Shown in pieces: positions 1 through 8,277 of a DNA stretch of 64,000 nt. Positions within the stretch are counted from its first letter, which is position 1. Every line of letters starts with the position of its first letter. This DNA comes from Lysinibacillus louembei (GTDB lineage: Bacteria > Bacillota > Bacilli > Bacillales_A > Planococcaceae): the NCBI RefSeq assembly GCF_033880585.1, contig NZ_CP137624.1, positions 3,135,501 to 3,199,500 on the forward strand. The letters run 5' to 3'. Under the pieces are notes generated by a model. That model was not told where the DNA came from. It did no database searches and saw only the letters and a program-made list of their open reading frames with translations. The position numbers were made by a program, and so were the translations under genes.

Positions 1-226
1 AACGTCCAATAATACCTAATGTTGGCGCATTGCCTCCTGAGGATTTACCGTTTTTCCCCTTTACTACAATTTTCACAAAATCCGTAGAGCCCTTTGCTCC
101 TTCAATTGTTTGAACGGTTACCTCCACATCAGGGTTAATTGCATGTAAGTAGTCCTTCACTACTTCTCCACTTACATGAATACTATCCATTAACTCATAA
201 ACTTCCATTACATATTTTAACGACAT
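1..226 (-). CDS. DUF1177 family protein, N-terminal part (gene runs off the window)
   Basis: The reverse strand encodes 75 codons from an ATG at 226, preceded by a strong AAAGGAG site about 8 bases upstream. The protein begins MSLKYVMEVYELMDS and continues with a glycine-rich stretch ending GGNAPTLGIIGR, which I recognise as the start of the DUF1177 family. No biochemical activity is firmly established for DUF1177 as far as I know. It is the last visible gene of the leftward dppBCDF operon, 27 bases after dppF. Such genes tend to sit with peptide or amino-acid transporters and AroM-like proteins, as here, so a role in handling the imported compound is an inference. The C-terminal part lies outside the window. 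Confidence 0.8.
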   Translation of the reverse strand, partial: MSLKYVMEVYELMDSIHVSGEVVKDYLHAINPDVEVTVQTIEGAKGSTDFVKIVVKGKNGKSSGGNAPTLGIIGR

Positions 227-253
227 ATTACATTCTCCTTTATACGCTATTAG

Positions 254-1246
254 TTATTTTGTTTGTTCAAATAAATGGCAGGATACTTGATGATGTGTAT
301 CTGTCAATGAATCTAGCTGTGGCTGAATTTGCGCACATTTTTCCATCGCAAAGCGGCAGCGTTTATGAAATGCGCAGCCACTCGGTGGATTCACAGGGCT
401 AGGTACATCGCCAGATAAAATAATGCGATCCTTTGTATCAAATGGATTTTCCTTCGGTATTGCTGATAATAGTGCCTGTGTATATGGATGCTGTGGATTG
501 CTATAAATCTCCTCATATGTGCCCATCTCAACAATTTTGCCTAAATACATCACGGCAATGCGGTCACACATATAGTTCACAACATTTAAATCATGTGAAA
601 TAAAAATATATGTCAGTCCAAAATCTTTTTGTAAATCCTTTAGTAAATTAATCACTTGCGCTTGAACAGATACATCCAGTGCTGAAACCGGCTCATCACA
701 TACGACAATATCTGGATTTAGGGCAAGCGCTCGTGCAATGTTAATACGCTGTCTTTGACCGCCTGAAAATTCGTGTGGGTAACGCTTTGCATGGTAATCG
801 CTTAAGCCAACTGTTTCAAGTAGCTCTATTACGCGCTTTTTCCTTGCCGCCTCATCGCCAATTCCATGAATCACCATCGGCTCTGCAATTAAGTATTCAA
901 TCGTTTTTCTTGGATCGAGCGATGCATATGGATTTTGAAAGACCATTTGAATCGATTTACGTGCTGAGCGAATGTCTGCCGTATTTAAACTAGCTAAATC
1001 GACGCCCTGAAACTCCACCGTTCCTTCCGTTGGGGCAATGAGTTGATTAATTAGGCGTGCAACCGTTGATTTGCCGCAGCCGGACTCCCCAACAATGCCT
1101 AATGTTTCTCCTTTATATAGCTCAAAGCTAACACCATCCACTGCCTTGACATGCTGTGTTACCTTTTTAAAAGGAATCGAATTTTTAATTGGAAAATGCT
1201 TTTTTAAATTGCTTACTTTTAATACGAGCTCTTTATTTTGCTGCAT
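254..1246 (-). CDS. dppF: dipeptide/oligopeptide ABC transporter ATP-binding protein DppF
   Basis: 330 aa ATPase of the peptide/nickel importer class, energising uptake at the inner face of the membrane. The Walker A motif GESGCGKST is at residues 53-61, the signature FSGGQRQR at 160-167, Walker B DIVVCDEP at 179-186 and the switch histidine in FISHDL near 218. The cysteine-containing C-terminal oligopeptide/dipeptide extension (CAFHKRCRFAMEKC, then a late SCH) is typical of OppF/DppF. Its start overlaps the 3' end of dppD by 14 bases, indicating translational coupling. DppD and DppF normally form the heterodimeric motor for the DppB/DppC channel. The transported compound cannot be read from the ATPase. 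Confidence 0.92.
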   Translation of the reverse strand: MQQNKELVLKVSNLKKHFPIKNSIPFKKVTQHVKAVDGVSFELYKGETLGIVGESGCGKSTVARLINQLIAPTEGTVEFQGVDLASLNTADIRSARKSIQMVFQNPYASLDPRKTIEYLIAEPMVIHGIGDEAARKKRVIELLETVGLSDYHAKRYPHEFSGGQRQRINIARALALNPDIVVCDEPVSALDVSVQAQVINLLKDLQKDFGLTYIFISHDLNVVNYMCDRIAVMYLGKIVEMGTYEEIYSNPQHPYTQALLSAIPKENPFDTKDRIILSGDVPSPVNPPSGCAFHKRCRFAMEKCAQIQPQLDSLTDTHHQVSCHLFEQTK

Positions 1247-2252
1247 TAAAAATCCCCTCCTTACGCGGGATAATTTGCTCCTTCGATTGCAAATGACAGG
1301 CTACAAAATGCTGGTCCTTTACTTCCACTAATTCAGGTGCTGTTGTATGACAAAGCTCCGTTGCTAAAGGGCATCTTGCTGCAAAGGGACAGCCGCTAAT
1401 TGGCATCGTTAAATCTGGTGGACTTCCCGGTATGGCAGGCAATCGCTGCTGTCCATGTGTATCCATCGTAATTTGCGATTCAAGTAGCCCCCACGTATAT
1501 GGATGTAACGAGCCTTCATATAATTGCTTCGTCGTTGTGGATTCTACAGTGCGTCCAGCGTACATCACATTTACTTTGTCACATAATTCCCAGACGACGC
1601 CTAAATCATGGGTAATCATGATGATTGCTGTATCATGCTCCTGCTGTAATTTCTTCATTAAATCCAAAATTTGTGCTTGCACTGTAACATCCAGTGCTGT
1701 CGTTGGCTCATCTGCTATTAACAGCTTTGGATTACAGGCGAGTGCAATCGCAATCATGACACGCTGCCTCATCCCACCTGAAAATTCGTGAGGATACATT
1801 TTCAGTCGTTTTTCAGGCTCAGGAATGCCTACCATTTTCAGCATTTCTACAGCCTTGACATTCGCCTCTTTTTTAGAGAGCTTTTCATGTGCACGAATAA
1901 CCTCAACGATTTGATTTCCTACTGTCAGCACAGGGTTTAAGCTTGTAATGGGGTCTTGGAAAATCATTGATATCTCATTTCCCCGTATCTCGCGCATCCC
2001 TCTTTCAGATAGCTGCATTAAATCGCGTCCATTAAAATAAATTTTGCCATCCGTTATTTTCCCTGATGGTGCTGGAATCAATCGCATTAAAGCAGTTGCT
2101 GTTACACTTTTACCTGAGCCAGATTCCCCTACAATGCCAAGCGTTTCCTTTTTGTTCAATTGTAAATTGACACCGTTCACTGCTTTCATCGTTGTCCCGC
2201 TGCTTTTAAATTCTACCGTCAAATTTTCTACACCAAGTAATTGTTCTGTCAT
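1233..2252 (-). CDS. dppD: dipeptide/oligopeptide ABC transporter ATP-binding protein DppD
   Basis: 339 aa, the first of two ATPases in the dpp operon. It shows Walker A GESGSGKS at residues 42-49, the signature FSGGMRQR near residue 160, Walker B ending LLIADEPTTALD, and MITHDL with the switch histidine. The C-terminal cysteine-rich extension (CPFAARCPLATELC) is characteristic of the OppD/DppD branch. It follows dppC by 15 bases and overlaps dppF by 14 bases. It should pair with DppF under the DppB/DppC permease. Length and motifs are complete and nothing looks damaged. Confidence 0.92.
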   Translation of the reverse strand: MTEQLLGVENLTVEFKSSGTTMKAVNGVNLQLNKKETLGIVGESGSGKSVTATALMRLIPAPSGKITDGKIYFNGRDLMQLSERGMREIRGNEISMIFQDPITSLNPVLTVGNQIVEVIRAHEKLSKKEANVKAVEMLKMVGIPEPEKRLKMYPHEFSGGMRQRVMIAIALACNPKLLIADEPTTALDVTVQAQILDLMKKLQQEHDTAIIMITHDLGVVWELCDKVNVMYAGRTVESTTTKQLYEGSLHPYTWGLLESQITMDTHGQQRLPAIPGSPPDLTMPISGCPFAARCPLATELCHTTAPELVEVKDQHFVACHLQSKEQIIPRKEGIFNAAK

Positions 2253-2267
2253 ACTGTCACCTCCCCA

Positions 2268-3137
2268 TTACACCTTCATTTTTGGATCAAGCGCATCACG
2301 CAAGCCATCTCCTAATAAGTTAATACCTAATACTGTGACTAAAATACAGATTCCCGAGAATGTTGCCATTTGAGGATTTAATACTAAGAAATCCTTACCG
2401 TCCTTTAAAATACTTCCCCAGGAAGAGGTAGGTGGCTGAACTCCTAAGCCTAAAAAGCTTAATGCTGCCTCCGAAATAATTGCACCAGCTGTGCTCATCG
2501 TGCCATATACGATTAATGGCGCTAAGCAGTTCGGTAAAATATGACTGAAAATAATGCGGCGGTGTGTCGCACCTAATGAATGTGTTACTTCAATAAATTC
2601 CTCTTCCTTCACGCTAAGTACCTGTCCACGAACAAGCCTTGCAAATCCGGGAATATTGGCAATGCCAATCGCTACAATCACATTGAATAAACCTTGTCCT
2701 AAAACCGTCATTAATGTAATCGCTAATAAAATGAAAGGAAATGCAAACAAGCCATCCATTGTACGCATAATAATAGAGTCTAAGCGACCACCAAAATAGC
2801 CTGCTACTAACCCGAGCAGCGTGCCAAATACGGCACCGAATAATACGGCAGCAATCCCTACCACAATGGAAATACGCGCACCGTACACAAGGCGACTAAA
2901 TAAATCACGACCATAGTTATCAGTGCCAAGTAAATGTCCATCCGTGTTAATAGGTAGAAATGCTTTACCAACAGCCATTTCATTTGGTGGATGTGTTGCA
3001 ATCCATGGAGCAAAAATAGCTACAACGGTCATAAAAGCTACAATCATTAAACCGATTGATGCTAGCTTGTTTTTTAATAGTTTGCGAACTAATGTATTTT
3101 TTTTCTTTTTCGCATCATTTGTTATCGCTTGAGACAT
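2268..3137 (-). CDS. dppC: peptide ABC transporter permease DppC
   Basis: 289 aa membrane protein of the binding-protein-dependent permease family. A cytoplasmic N-terminus rich in lysine leads into a first membrane segment near residues 25-45, then the typical periplasmic loop containing HLLGTDNYGRD, then a five-helix permease core with the EAA-type coupling loop (SLGATHRRIIFSHILPN). The GTDxxGRD stretch is diagnostic of DppC/OppC. It lies 2 bases downstream of dppB and 15 bases upstream of dppD. With DppB it should form the membrane channel for the compound delivered by the lipoprotein encoded at 4314. Confidence 0.92.
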   Translation of the reverse strand: MSQAITNDAKKKKNTLVRKLLKNKLASIGLMIVAFMTVVAIFAPWIATHPPNEMAVGKAFLPINTDGHLLGTDNYGRDLFSRLVYGARISIVVGIAAVLFGAVFGTLLGLVAGYFGGRLDSIIMRTMDGLFAFPFILLAITLMTVLGQGLFNVIVAIGIANIPGFARLVRGQVLSVKEEEFIEVTHSLGATHRRIIFSHILPNCLAPLIVYGTMSTAGAIISEAALSFLGLGVQPPTSSWGSILKDGKDFLVLNPQMATFSGICILVTVLGINLLGDGLRDALDPKMKV

Positions 3138-3139
3138 AG

Positions 3140-4102
3140 CTATTTTTTCCCTCCATTCGAATCTAAATTTACCTTTGGATTTACTACTTTATAAAGCACA
3201 TCAACAATCAAGTTTACAAGTACGAAAATAAAGGCTATAAAAATAACAGTTCCTTGTACTACGACAAAATCACGTTTATCAATCGCCTCAACAATCAGGC
3301 GCCCCATACCAGGCCAGCTAAAAATAGTTTCTGTTAAAACAGCGCCGCCCAATAAATTAGAAATTTGCATACCTAATACCGTTAAAATAGGTGTCAAAGC
3401 ATTTTTAAATGCATGCTTGCCAATAACTAAATATTCTTTCAGCCCTTTCGAGCGAGCTGTTTTTATATAATCCTGTGAAATTACCTCCAACATACTAGAG
3501 CGTGTAATACGTGCAAAGGTAGCCATCGGAATTGTTGCTAAGGCACATGCTGGCAATATTAAATGCCTTACAAATGGCCAAAGCCCCTCTTCTATATTGC
3601 CCATCCCTGTCGCTGGTAGCCAGCCGAGATTAACACTAAAGAATAAAACTAACATGACCCCTAGCCAAAAGATTGGCATCGAAACACCGATTAAAGAAAT
3701 TAACATAACGATATAATCAACGATTGTATTTTGTTTTCTCGCTGCTAAAATCCCTGCTGGAATACCAATGAGTGCAGCAATTAGTAACGCGGCAATAGCG
3801 AGAATAACCGTATTTGGAAATCTTTCCGCAATTAAACTGAAAACCGTTTCACTATAAGAGTAGGAGTAGCCTAAATTTAGCTGTGCTAAGTCTGCAATAT
3901 ATGAAACAAATTGCAATGGCAAAGATTTATTTAACCCCAATTCCTCTCGCAAGTTCTCAACATCCTCTACACTGGCTTGTGGGCCAAGCATGACAGATGC
4001 AGGATCACCAGGAATCATTCTTGTAATGACAAAGACGATGATGCCTACTACTAACAATGTAGGAATTAAATTAATTAACCTTTTTAAAATAAATGACCCC
4101 AC
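3140..4102 (-). CDS. dppB: peptide ABC transporter permease DppB
   Basis: 320 aa permease, first gene of the leftward operon. The N-terminus MGSFILKRLINLIPTLLVVG and the following FVITRMIPGDPA motif are hallmarks of DppB/OppB. About six membrane segments follow, with an EAA loop near residues 215-240 (ARSKGLKEYLVIGKHAFKNA). The ATG at 4102 is preceded by AGGAGG with good spacing. It faces the substrate-binding lipoprotein gene across a 211-base regulatory region, so transporter and binding protein are divergently transcribed from one control region rather than lying in one operon. Confidence 0.92.
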   Translation of the reverse strand: MGSFILKRLINLIPTLLVVGIIVFVITRMIPGDPASVMLGPQASVEDVENLREELGLNKSLPLQFVSYIADLAQLNLGYSYSYSETVFSLIAERFPNTVILAIAALLIAALIGIPAGILAARKQNTIVDYIVMLISLIGVSMPIFWLGVMLVLFFSVNLGWLPATGMGNIEEGLWPFVRHLILPACALATIPMATFARITRSSMLEVISQDYIKTARSKGLKEYLVIGKHAFKNALTPILTVLGMQISNLLGGAVLTETIFSWPGMGRLIVEAIDKRDFVVVQGTVIFIAFIFVLVNLIVDVLYKVVNPKVNLDSNGGKK

Positions 4103-4139
4103 TTTCCCAAACCTCCTTTTTCGTTATTAGAAACATTGT

Positions 4140-4152
4140 TTCATATTGTGAA
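4140..4152. promoter_or_regulatory. candidate operator, left copy of a 13-bp repeat
   Basis: The sequence TTCATATTGTGAA, with TTCA/TGAA arms, lies 38 bases upstream of dppB and recurs exactly at 4277-4289 next to the divergent gene. Just to its left, GAAAC-ATT-GTTTC forms another short dyad. Two identical dyads flanking a divergent promoter region suggest binding sites for one regulator. No regulator gene is adjacent, so the protein is unknown. Confidence 0.4.
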
Positions 4153-4276
4153 TAATCATATACTACACCTAACGAACTTTGTTTGTAAATATTTTTCTGA
4201 AATTTTTTAATATTTTTTATTTACTTTTTATTTACGAAGTGCTAACTTTAGTTCAAACCTATTTTTGAATCATAGG

Positions 4277-4289
4277 TTCATATTGTGAA
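4277..4289. promoter_or_regulatory. candidate operator, right copy of the 13-bp repeat
   Basis: Exact second copy of TTCATATTGTGAA, 24 bases upstream of the ATG of the substrate-binding lipoprotein gene, in the same orientation as the copy at 4140-4152. Its place between the presumed promoter and the ribosome binding site (AAAGGGGG) would suit repression or attenuation of the rightward genes. This is an inference from symmetry and position only. Confidence 0.4.
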
Positions 4290-4313
4290 ACAAAAATTAA
4301 AGGGGGCAATACA

Positions 4314-5930
4314 ATGTCAAAGAAAATTTTTCATCAAAAGTCTTTCTTACTATTAATTCTTGCACTAGTCATCTCAGTGTTAGCTGCATGTGGTGGAGAT
4401 AATAAAGGTGCGGACAAGGAACAGGAAGCAAATGGAGAAGCAACTGGTGAAGTAACAGCAGGTGGTTCATTAAGCGTCGGTCTTTCAGCGAATGCGAAAA
4501 CCTTTGACCCTATCAAATACACGGGTGCTTATGAATCTCAAGTTATACGTCAAATGGCTGATACATTAGTTGTGTATAACAAAGATTTATCTGAGGTTAT
4601 TCCTTCATTAGCTACAGAGTGGAGCGTATCTGATGATATGCTTGTGTATACATTTAAGCTACGTGAAGGCGTTAAATTCCAAAAAGGTCAATATCAAGAT
4701 GGCCGTGAAATGACAGCAGAGGACGTGAAATATTCATTAGAGCGCTCTGCTAAGGAATCTGCTATGAATCGCTTAAATGGTGTAACAGAAGTGAAGGTTG
4801 TTTCTGATTATGAGGTAGAAATTCATTTAGCTACACCGAATGCAGCGTTATTAGCGATGTTAACAGACGCTGGGAATATTATTATTCCAAAAGAAGAGGT
4901 TGAGGGCTGGGGCGATAATTTCTCTGAGCACTTTATTGGCACAGGCCCATTCCAATTAACTGAATGGAAAAAGGACCAAGAAGTACAGCTAGTACGCCAC
5001 GATGGATACTGGGGTGAAAAGCCTCATCTTGATAAATTAACAATGAAATTTATCGCTGATCAAAATATGCTAACAAATGCCCTACGTTCAGGTGATATTG
5101 ATATCGCAATGGATGTTAAAGGACAAAACCGCGAAATTGTTAAACAAGATAGCAATCTTGAGTTATTAACGAACGCTGGTCTATCCATTGTTTATTTAGA
5201 CTTAAATAACAAGGTTGGTCCTACAGCGGATAAGCGCGTACGTGAAGCAATTTATATGGCCACAAATGTTGAGGAAATTATTTCTGGCGTAAACCAATGG
5301 GGTGGCGGCGAGGTATCTTATTTACCGTTACCACCTGGCTCATGGGGCTACGATGAATCATTAATTGACCTTGTGCCAAAATATGACCCAGAAAAAGCGA
5401 AGCAGCTTTTAGCGGAGGCTGGTTATCCAGATGGTTTCAAAACGGAGATTTATGCAGCACAAGCGCGTGTTCCATACGCAACAATTTTCCAAAGTCAATT
5501 GAAAAATAACTTAAACATTGATGTCGAAATTAAAGTTGTTGAATGGGGTACTTATAGTGACATGGTTGCGAAAGGCAATGCGCCGATGAATATTGGTGGA
5601 TGGACATGGTATCCAGACCCATACTTCTTCCTATACCAACTATTTAGCACAAATCAAATTGGGGCTCTTGGCAATGGTAAAGGCTACAGCAATCCAGAGG
5701 TAGATGCCCTATTAGCTCGTGCTGTTTCAGAAACAGTTGTACAAGAAGAGCGTGCAGAAATTTATAAAGAAGCATTAAAGCTTATTATGGCTGATGTACC
5801 ACGTATTGAGCTAGAAGCTACAGAGGCTGTTGCAGCGATTAATAAAAAAGTACAAGGCTTCGAAGTATCACCTGATAACTCAGTGCAAATTGTACATCCA
5901 AATGGGACAAACGTTTCAATTTCTAAATAA
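4314..5930 (+). CDS. peptide-type ABC transporter substrate-binding lipoprotein
   Basis: 538 aa extracellular solute-binding protein of family 5 (DppA/OppA type). A lysine-containing start, a hydrophobic stretch and the lipobox LAAC give a lipidated cysteine at residue 26, followed by a low-complexity D/E/G-rich linker that tethers the protein outside the membrane. The mature part has the family landmarks: an early segment on the default charged state of the protein, TAEDVKYSLERS, and HFIGTGPFQLTEWKKDQ. Family members capture di- or oligopeptides, nickel or other small compounds, so the ligand is not determined by sequence alone. The divergent dppBCDF genes should supply its permease and ATPases, and the two amidohydrolases and AroM-like protein downstream probably act on the imported ligand. 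Confidence 0.9.
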   Translation: MSKKIFHQKSFLLLILALVISVLAACGGDNKGADKEQEANGEATGEVTAGGSLSVGLSANAKTFDPIKYTGAYESQVIRQMADTLVVYNKDLSEVIPSLATEWSVSDDMLVYTFKLREGVKFQKGQYQDGREMTAEDVKYSLERSAKESAMNRLNGVTEVKVVSDYEVEIHLATPNAALLAMLTDAGNIIIPKEEVEGWGDNFSEHFIGTGPFQLTEWKKDQEVQLVRHDGYWGEKPHLDKLTMKFIADQNMLTNALRSGDIDIAMDVKGQNREIVKQDSNLELLTNAGLSIVYLDLNNKVGPTADKRVREAIYMATNVEEIISGVNQWGGGEVSYLPLPPGSWGYDESLIDLVPKYDPEKAKQLLAEAGYPDGFKTEIYAAQARVPYATIFQSQLKNNLNIDVEIKVVEWGTYSDMVAKGNAPMNIGGWTWYPDPYFFLYQLFSTNQIGALGNGKGYSNPEVDALLARAVSETVVQEERAEIYKEALKLIMADVPRIELEATEAVAAINKKVQGFEVSPDNSVQIVHPNGTNVSISK

Positions 5931-5964
5931 ATTATATTTGATTCCCCTACTGCGGGAATAAGAA

Positions 5965-6009
5965 AATGGGGCTGTCCAGAAAGAAATTCCTTTCAGGGCA
6001 GCCCCATTT
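5965..6009 (+). terminator. hairpin between the binding protein and amidohydrolase genes
   Basis: AATGGGGCTGTCC pairs with GGGCAGCCCCATT (one G-T pair), with an inner GAAAG/CTTTC stem. Only a weak T-rich stretch follows. As the downstream genes have no obvious separate promoter, it probably works as a partial terminator, keeping the binding protein in excess over the enzymes. Confidence 0.7.
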
Positions 6010-6064
6010 ATTCATTCAAATACAGAGAAAATATCTTCTCTATTTAAATAGGAGGAATCCATCA

Positions 6065-7129
6065 ATGACTCGCTATACAAATGGACTTGTTTTTAACTAC
6101 CAGTCACGCACCTTTGAAAAAGGTGATTTTGAAGTGCAGGAGCAATATTTCATAGCACCATCCGCATCAGATATGCCAGCAGTTGATTTAACAAATTGCT
6201 ATGTGACACCAGGCTTTATTGATAGCTGCTCACAAATCGGCTTGCAAGAGATTGGCATTCGTTGGGAAGGCGACGATAGCTTTGAAATGGAAAGCAATCT
6301 ACATTATTCTGTGCTTGATGGCATTTACCCTTTTGACAAAGCTTTTCAAATGGCACTTCAACATGGCATTACTGCCTCGCACATTGTCCCCTCCCCTAAA
6401 AGCTTAATTGGGGCAAAGACTGCCGTTGTACATCACACACATACAACGGTTGATGAAATGGTCATTGATAACAATATTGCTTTTACCTTTTCCATTGGTC
6501 ACCATGCAAAGCATACATTTTTTAATGCGACGAAAAAGCCTTTAACGCGCATGGGTATCGCTAAAACTTTAAGAGATACATTGCAGCAGCTTCAACAGCA
6601 GGAGCCAGCAATTAAGAAAATAATGATTCGTGCACATAAAGCAGTCGATATTGAGCTGATTCAACGTTTGCAAAAGGAATTTCACTATGAATTCCATATT
6701 GTTCATGCAACAGAAATTTCCTTTATCGAGCAGGCTAAATGGAATACAGTCGTTGCAGGCCCAGTATTTCGCTATATCGAGCACAATGAAATGATGGCAC
6801 TCTCACCAAATCTGTATCAACAGCTTGCTATGATGAATACGCCCTTTGTCTTTTGCACAGATCACCCTACGAGCAGTGCAACACATTTAGCCATTGAGGC
6901 AGGCTTAGCTGTGCGTGAAGGCTTATCACGTGCCGATGCACTTTATGCGTTAACAACTGGTGCTGCACAATTTTTAGGCATTGAAAATATGACGGGTTCA
7001 ATTCGTGATGGCTTATTTGCTGATTTTGTTATTTGGAATAAGCATCCTTTAGATTTAGATGCCCAAGTCATTGCGACCTTTATTAAAGGACAGCAAGTAT
7101 ATAGCCAGAAAGCAGGTGCTCTCATATGA
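6065..7129 (+). CDS. amidohydrolase-family protein lacking the HxH metal motif
   Basis: 354 aa, starting at the ATG at 6065 behind AGGAGGAATCCATCA; a longer frame starting at 5966 would have to be translated through the terminator hairpin. It aligns throughout with the next gene, a normal imidazolonepropionase-like amidohydrolase. Where that enzyme has GLIDIHAHVG, this one has GFIDSCSQIG, so the two metal-binding histidines are replaced by Cys55 and Gln57. The other likely ligands appear kept: Lys149, His191, His214 and Asp266 (FCTDHP). The fold looks intact, so it may be a pseudoenzyme partner of the downstream protein, a single-metal enzyme or a binding protein. Its stop overlaps the next start (ATGATGA), implying coupled expression. 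Confidence 0.8.
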   Translation: MTRYTNGLVFNYQSRTFEKGDFEVQEQYFIAPSASDMPAVDLTNCYVTPGFIDSCSQIGLQEIGIRWEGDDSFEMESNLHYSVLDGIYPFDKAFQMALQHGITASHIVPSPKSLIGAKTAVVHHTHTTVDEMVIDNNIAFTFSIGHHAKHTFFNATKKPLTRMGIAKTLRDTLQQLQQQEPAIKKIMIRAHKAVDIELIQRLQKEFHYEFHIVHATEISFIEQAKWNTVVAGPVFRYIEHNEMMALSPNLYQQLAMMNTPFVFCTDHPTSSATHLAIEAGLAVREGLSRADALYALTTGAAQFLGIENMTGSIRDGLFADFVIWNKHPLDLDAQVIATFIKGQQVYSQKAGALI

Positions 7130-8277
7130 TGATTTATCACAATGCAAAATTTGCCACAGCAAATGAACATAACGATGTTGTTGAACAGCTTTGGGTAGAG
7201 GATGGCATTATCACTTATGTAGGTAAAGCGCTCGACATTCCTGCGCATGCCGAAACCGTTGATTTACAAGGAGCTGTCGTCACACCAGGGCTCATTGATA
7301 TTCATGCACATGTAGGAACTTGGGCTGAAGTAACGGAGGATATTAATGATGCAAACGAATATAGTGAGCCCTTTACCCCTTTAATGCACGCACTCGATAG
7401 CGTCGATATTCGACACTTCTCCTTCCAGCATGCTATTGAAGGTGGCGTTACAACAGTACAAACAGGACCAGGTAGTGCCAACGTCATTGGTGGTATTTGG
7501 AGCATTTTAAAAACTGCAGGCCCAACACTTGAATCGCGTGTCCTTATAGAGCGCAGTGGCTTGAAAGGCGCTTTAGGTGAAAATCCTAAAAATGTTTTTG
7601 GCAATCAGTACAAGCGCAAGCCGATGACAAGAATGGCAATCGCACAAATTTTACGGGATGGCTTCCAGCGTGCGAAGCAATTAGATGCAGAGCAGCAAAA
7701 TATACACATTGACAATAATTTAGAATTGCGTCCATTTATCGAGGTGTTGCGTGGAGTTATGCCATTGCGTCTGCATTGCCACCGCGCAGATGATATTATG
7801 ACAGCAATTCGTATCGCAAAGGAATTTGATGTGGAGCTTCATTTAGAGCATTGCACAGAGGGACATTTAATTGTCGATGCAGTAAAAGCTAGCGGCTTTA
7901 ATGCCACTGTTGGTCCCTATATGCTGACACCTTCTAAATATGAAACGCGCCATTCAACACCTGCTATCGCTAAAATTTTTCAAGATAAGCAAATTCCATT
8001 TGCCATTATGACAGACCATCCATTTGTCCCTATACAATATTTAAAATATTGCGCCTCTGAAGCGATTCGCTATGGATTAGATGAAGAAACAGCTTTAAAA
8101 AGCATTACCCTTCATGCAGCAAAGCTTGTCCAGCTACAGCATCGAATCGGCTCACTGGAAAAAGGAAAGGATGCCGATTTTGTCGTCTGGTCACACCCTA
8201 TTTTCGAAACGGAAGCAAAAGTATTACAAACATATGTCAGTGGGATAAAATATTACGAAGCGGAGTATGTCAGATGA
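7126..8277 (+). CDS. amidohydrolase (imidazolonepropionase-like metal-dependent hydrolase)
   Basis: 383 aa cytoplasmic hydrolase of the amidohydrolase superfamily. The HxH pair is His60 and His62 in GLIDIHAHVG; a bridging lysine is likely Lys155 (GENPK); further ligands are His217/His219 (LRLHCHRADD), His242 (LEHCTEG) and the catalytic Asp297 (MTDHPF). GGVTTVQTGPGSANVIGG is typical of a bacterial amidohydrolase subgroup of unknown substrate, and members usually cleave cyclic amides or peptide-like amide bonds. It overlaps the preceding catalytically odd paralogue and the AroM-like gene by 4 bases at each end, so all three should be made together. Given the linked peptide importer, the substrate is probably a modified or cyclic peptide or amino acid derivative, which is an inference. 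Confidence 0.88.
   Translation: MMIYHNAKFATANEHNDVVEQLWVEDGIITYVGKALDIPAHAETVDLQGAVVTPGLIDIHAHVGTWAEVTEDINDANEYSEPFTPLMHALDSVDIRHFSFQHAIEGGVTTVQTGPGSANVIGGIWSILKTAGPTLESRVLIERSGLKGALGENPKNVFGNQYKRKPMTRMAIAQILRDGFQRAKQLDAEQQNIHIDNNLELRPFIEVLRGVMPLRLHCHRADDIMTAIRIAKEFDVELHLEHCTEGHLIVDAVKASGFNATVGPYMLTPSKYETRHSTPAIAKIFQDKQIPFAIMTDHPFVPIQYLKYCASEAIRYGLDEETALKSITLHAAKLVQLQHRIGSLEKGKDADFVVWSHPIFETEAKVLQTYVSGIKYYEAEYVR

Noticed and set aside
5966-6064. N-terminal extension of the first amidohydrolase
   Set aside because: It would start inside a terminator-like hairpin and lacks a ribosome binding site; the ATG at 6065 has AGGAGG.
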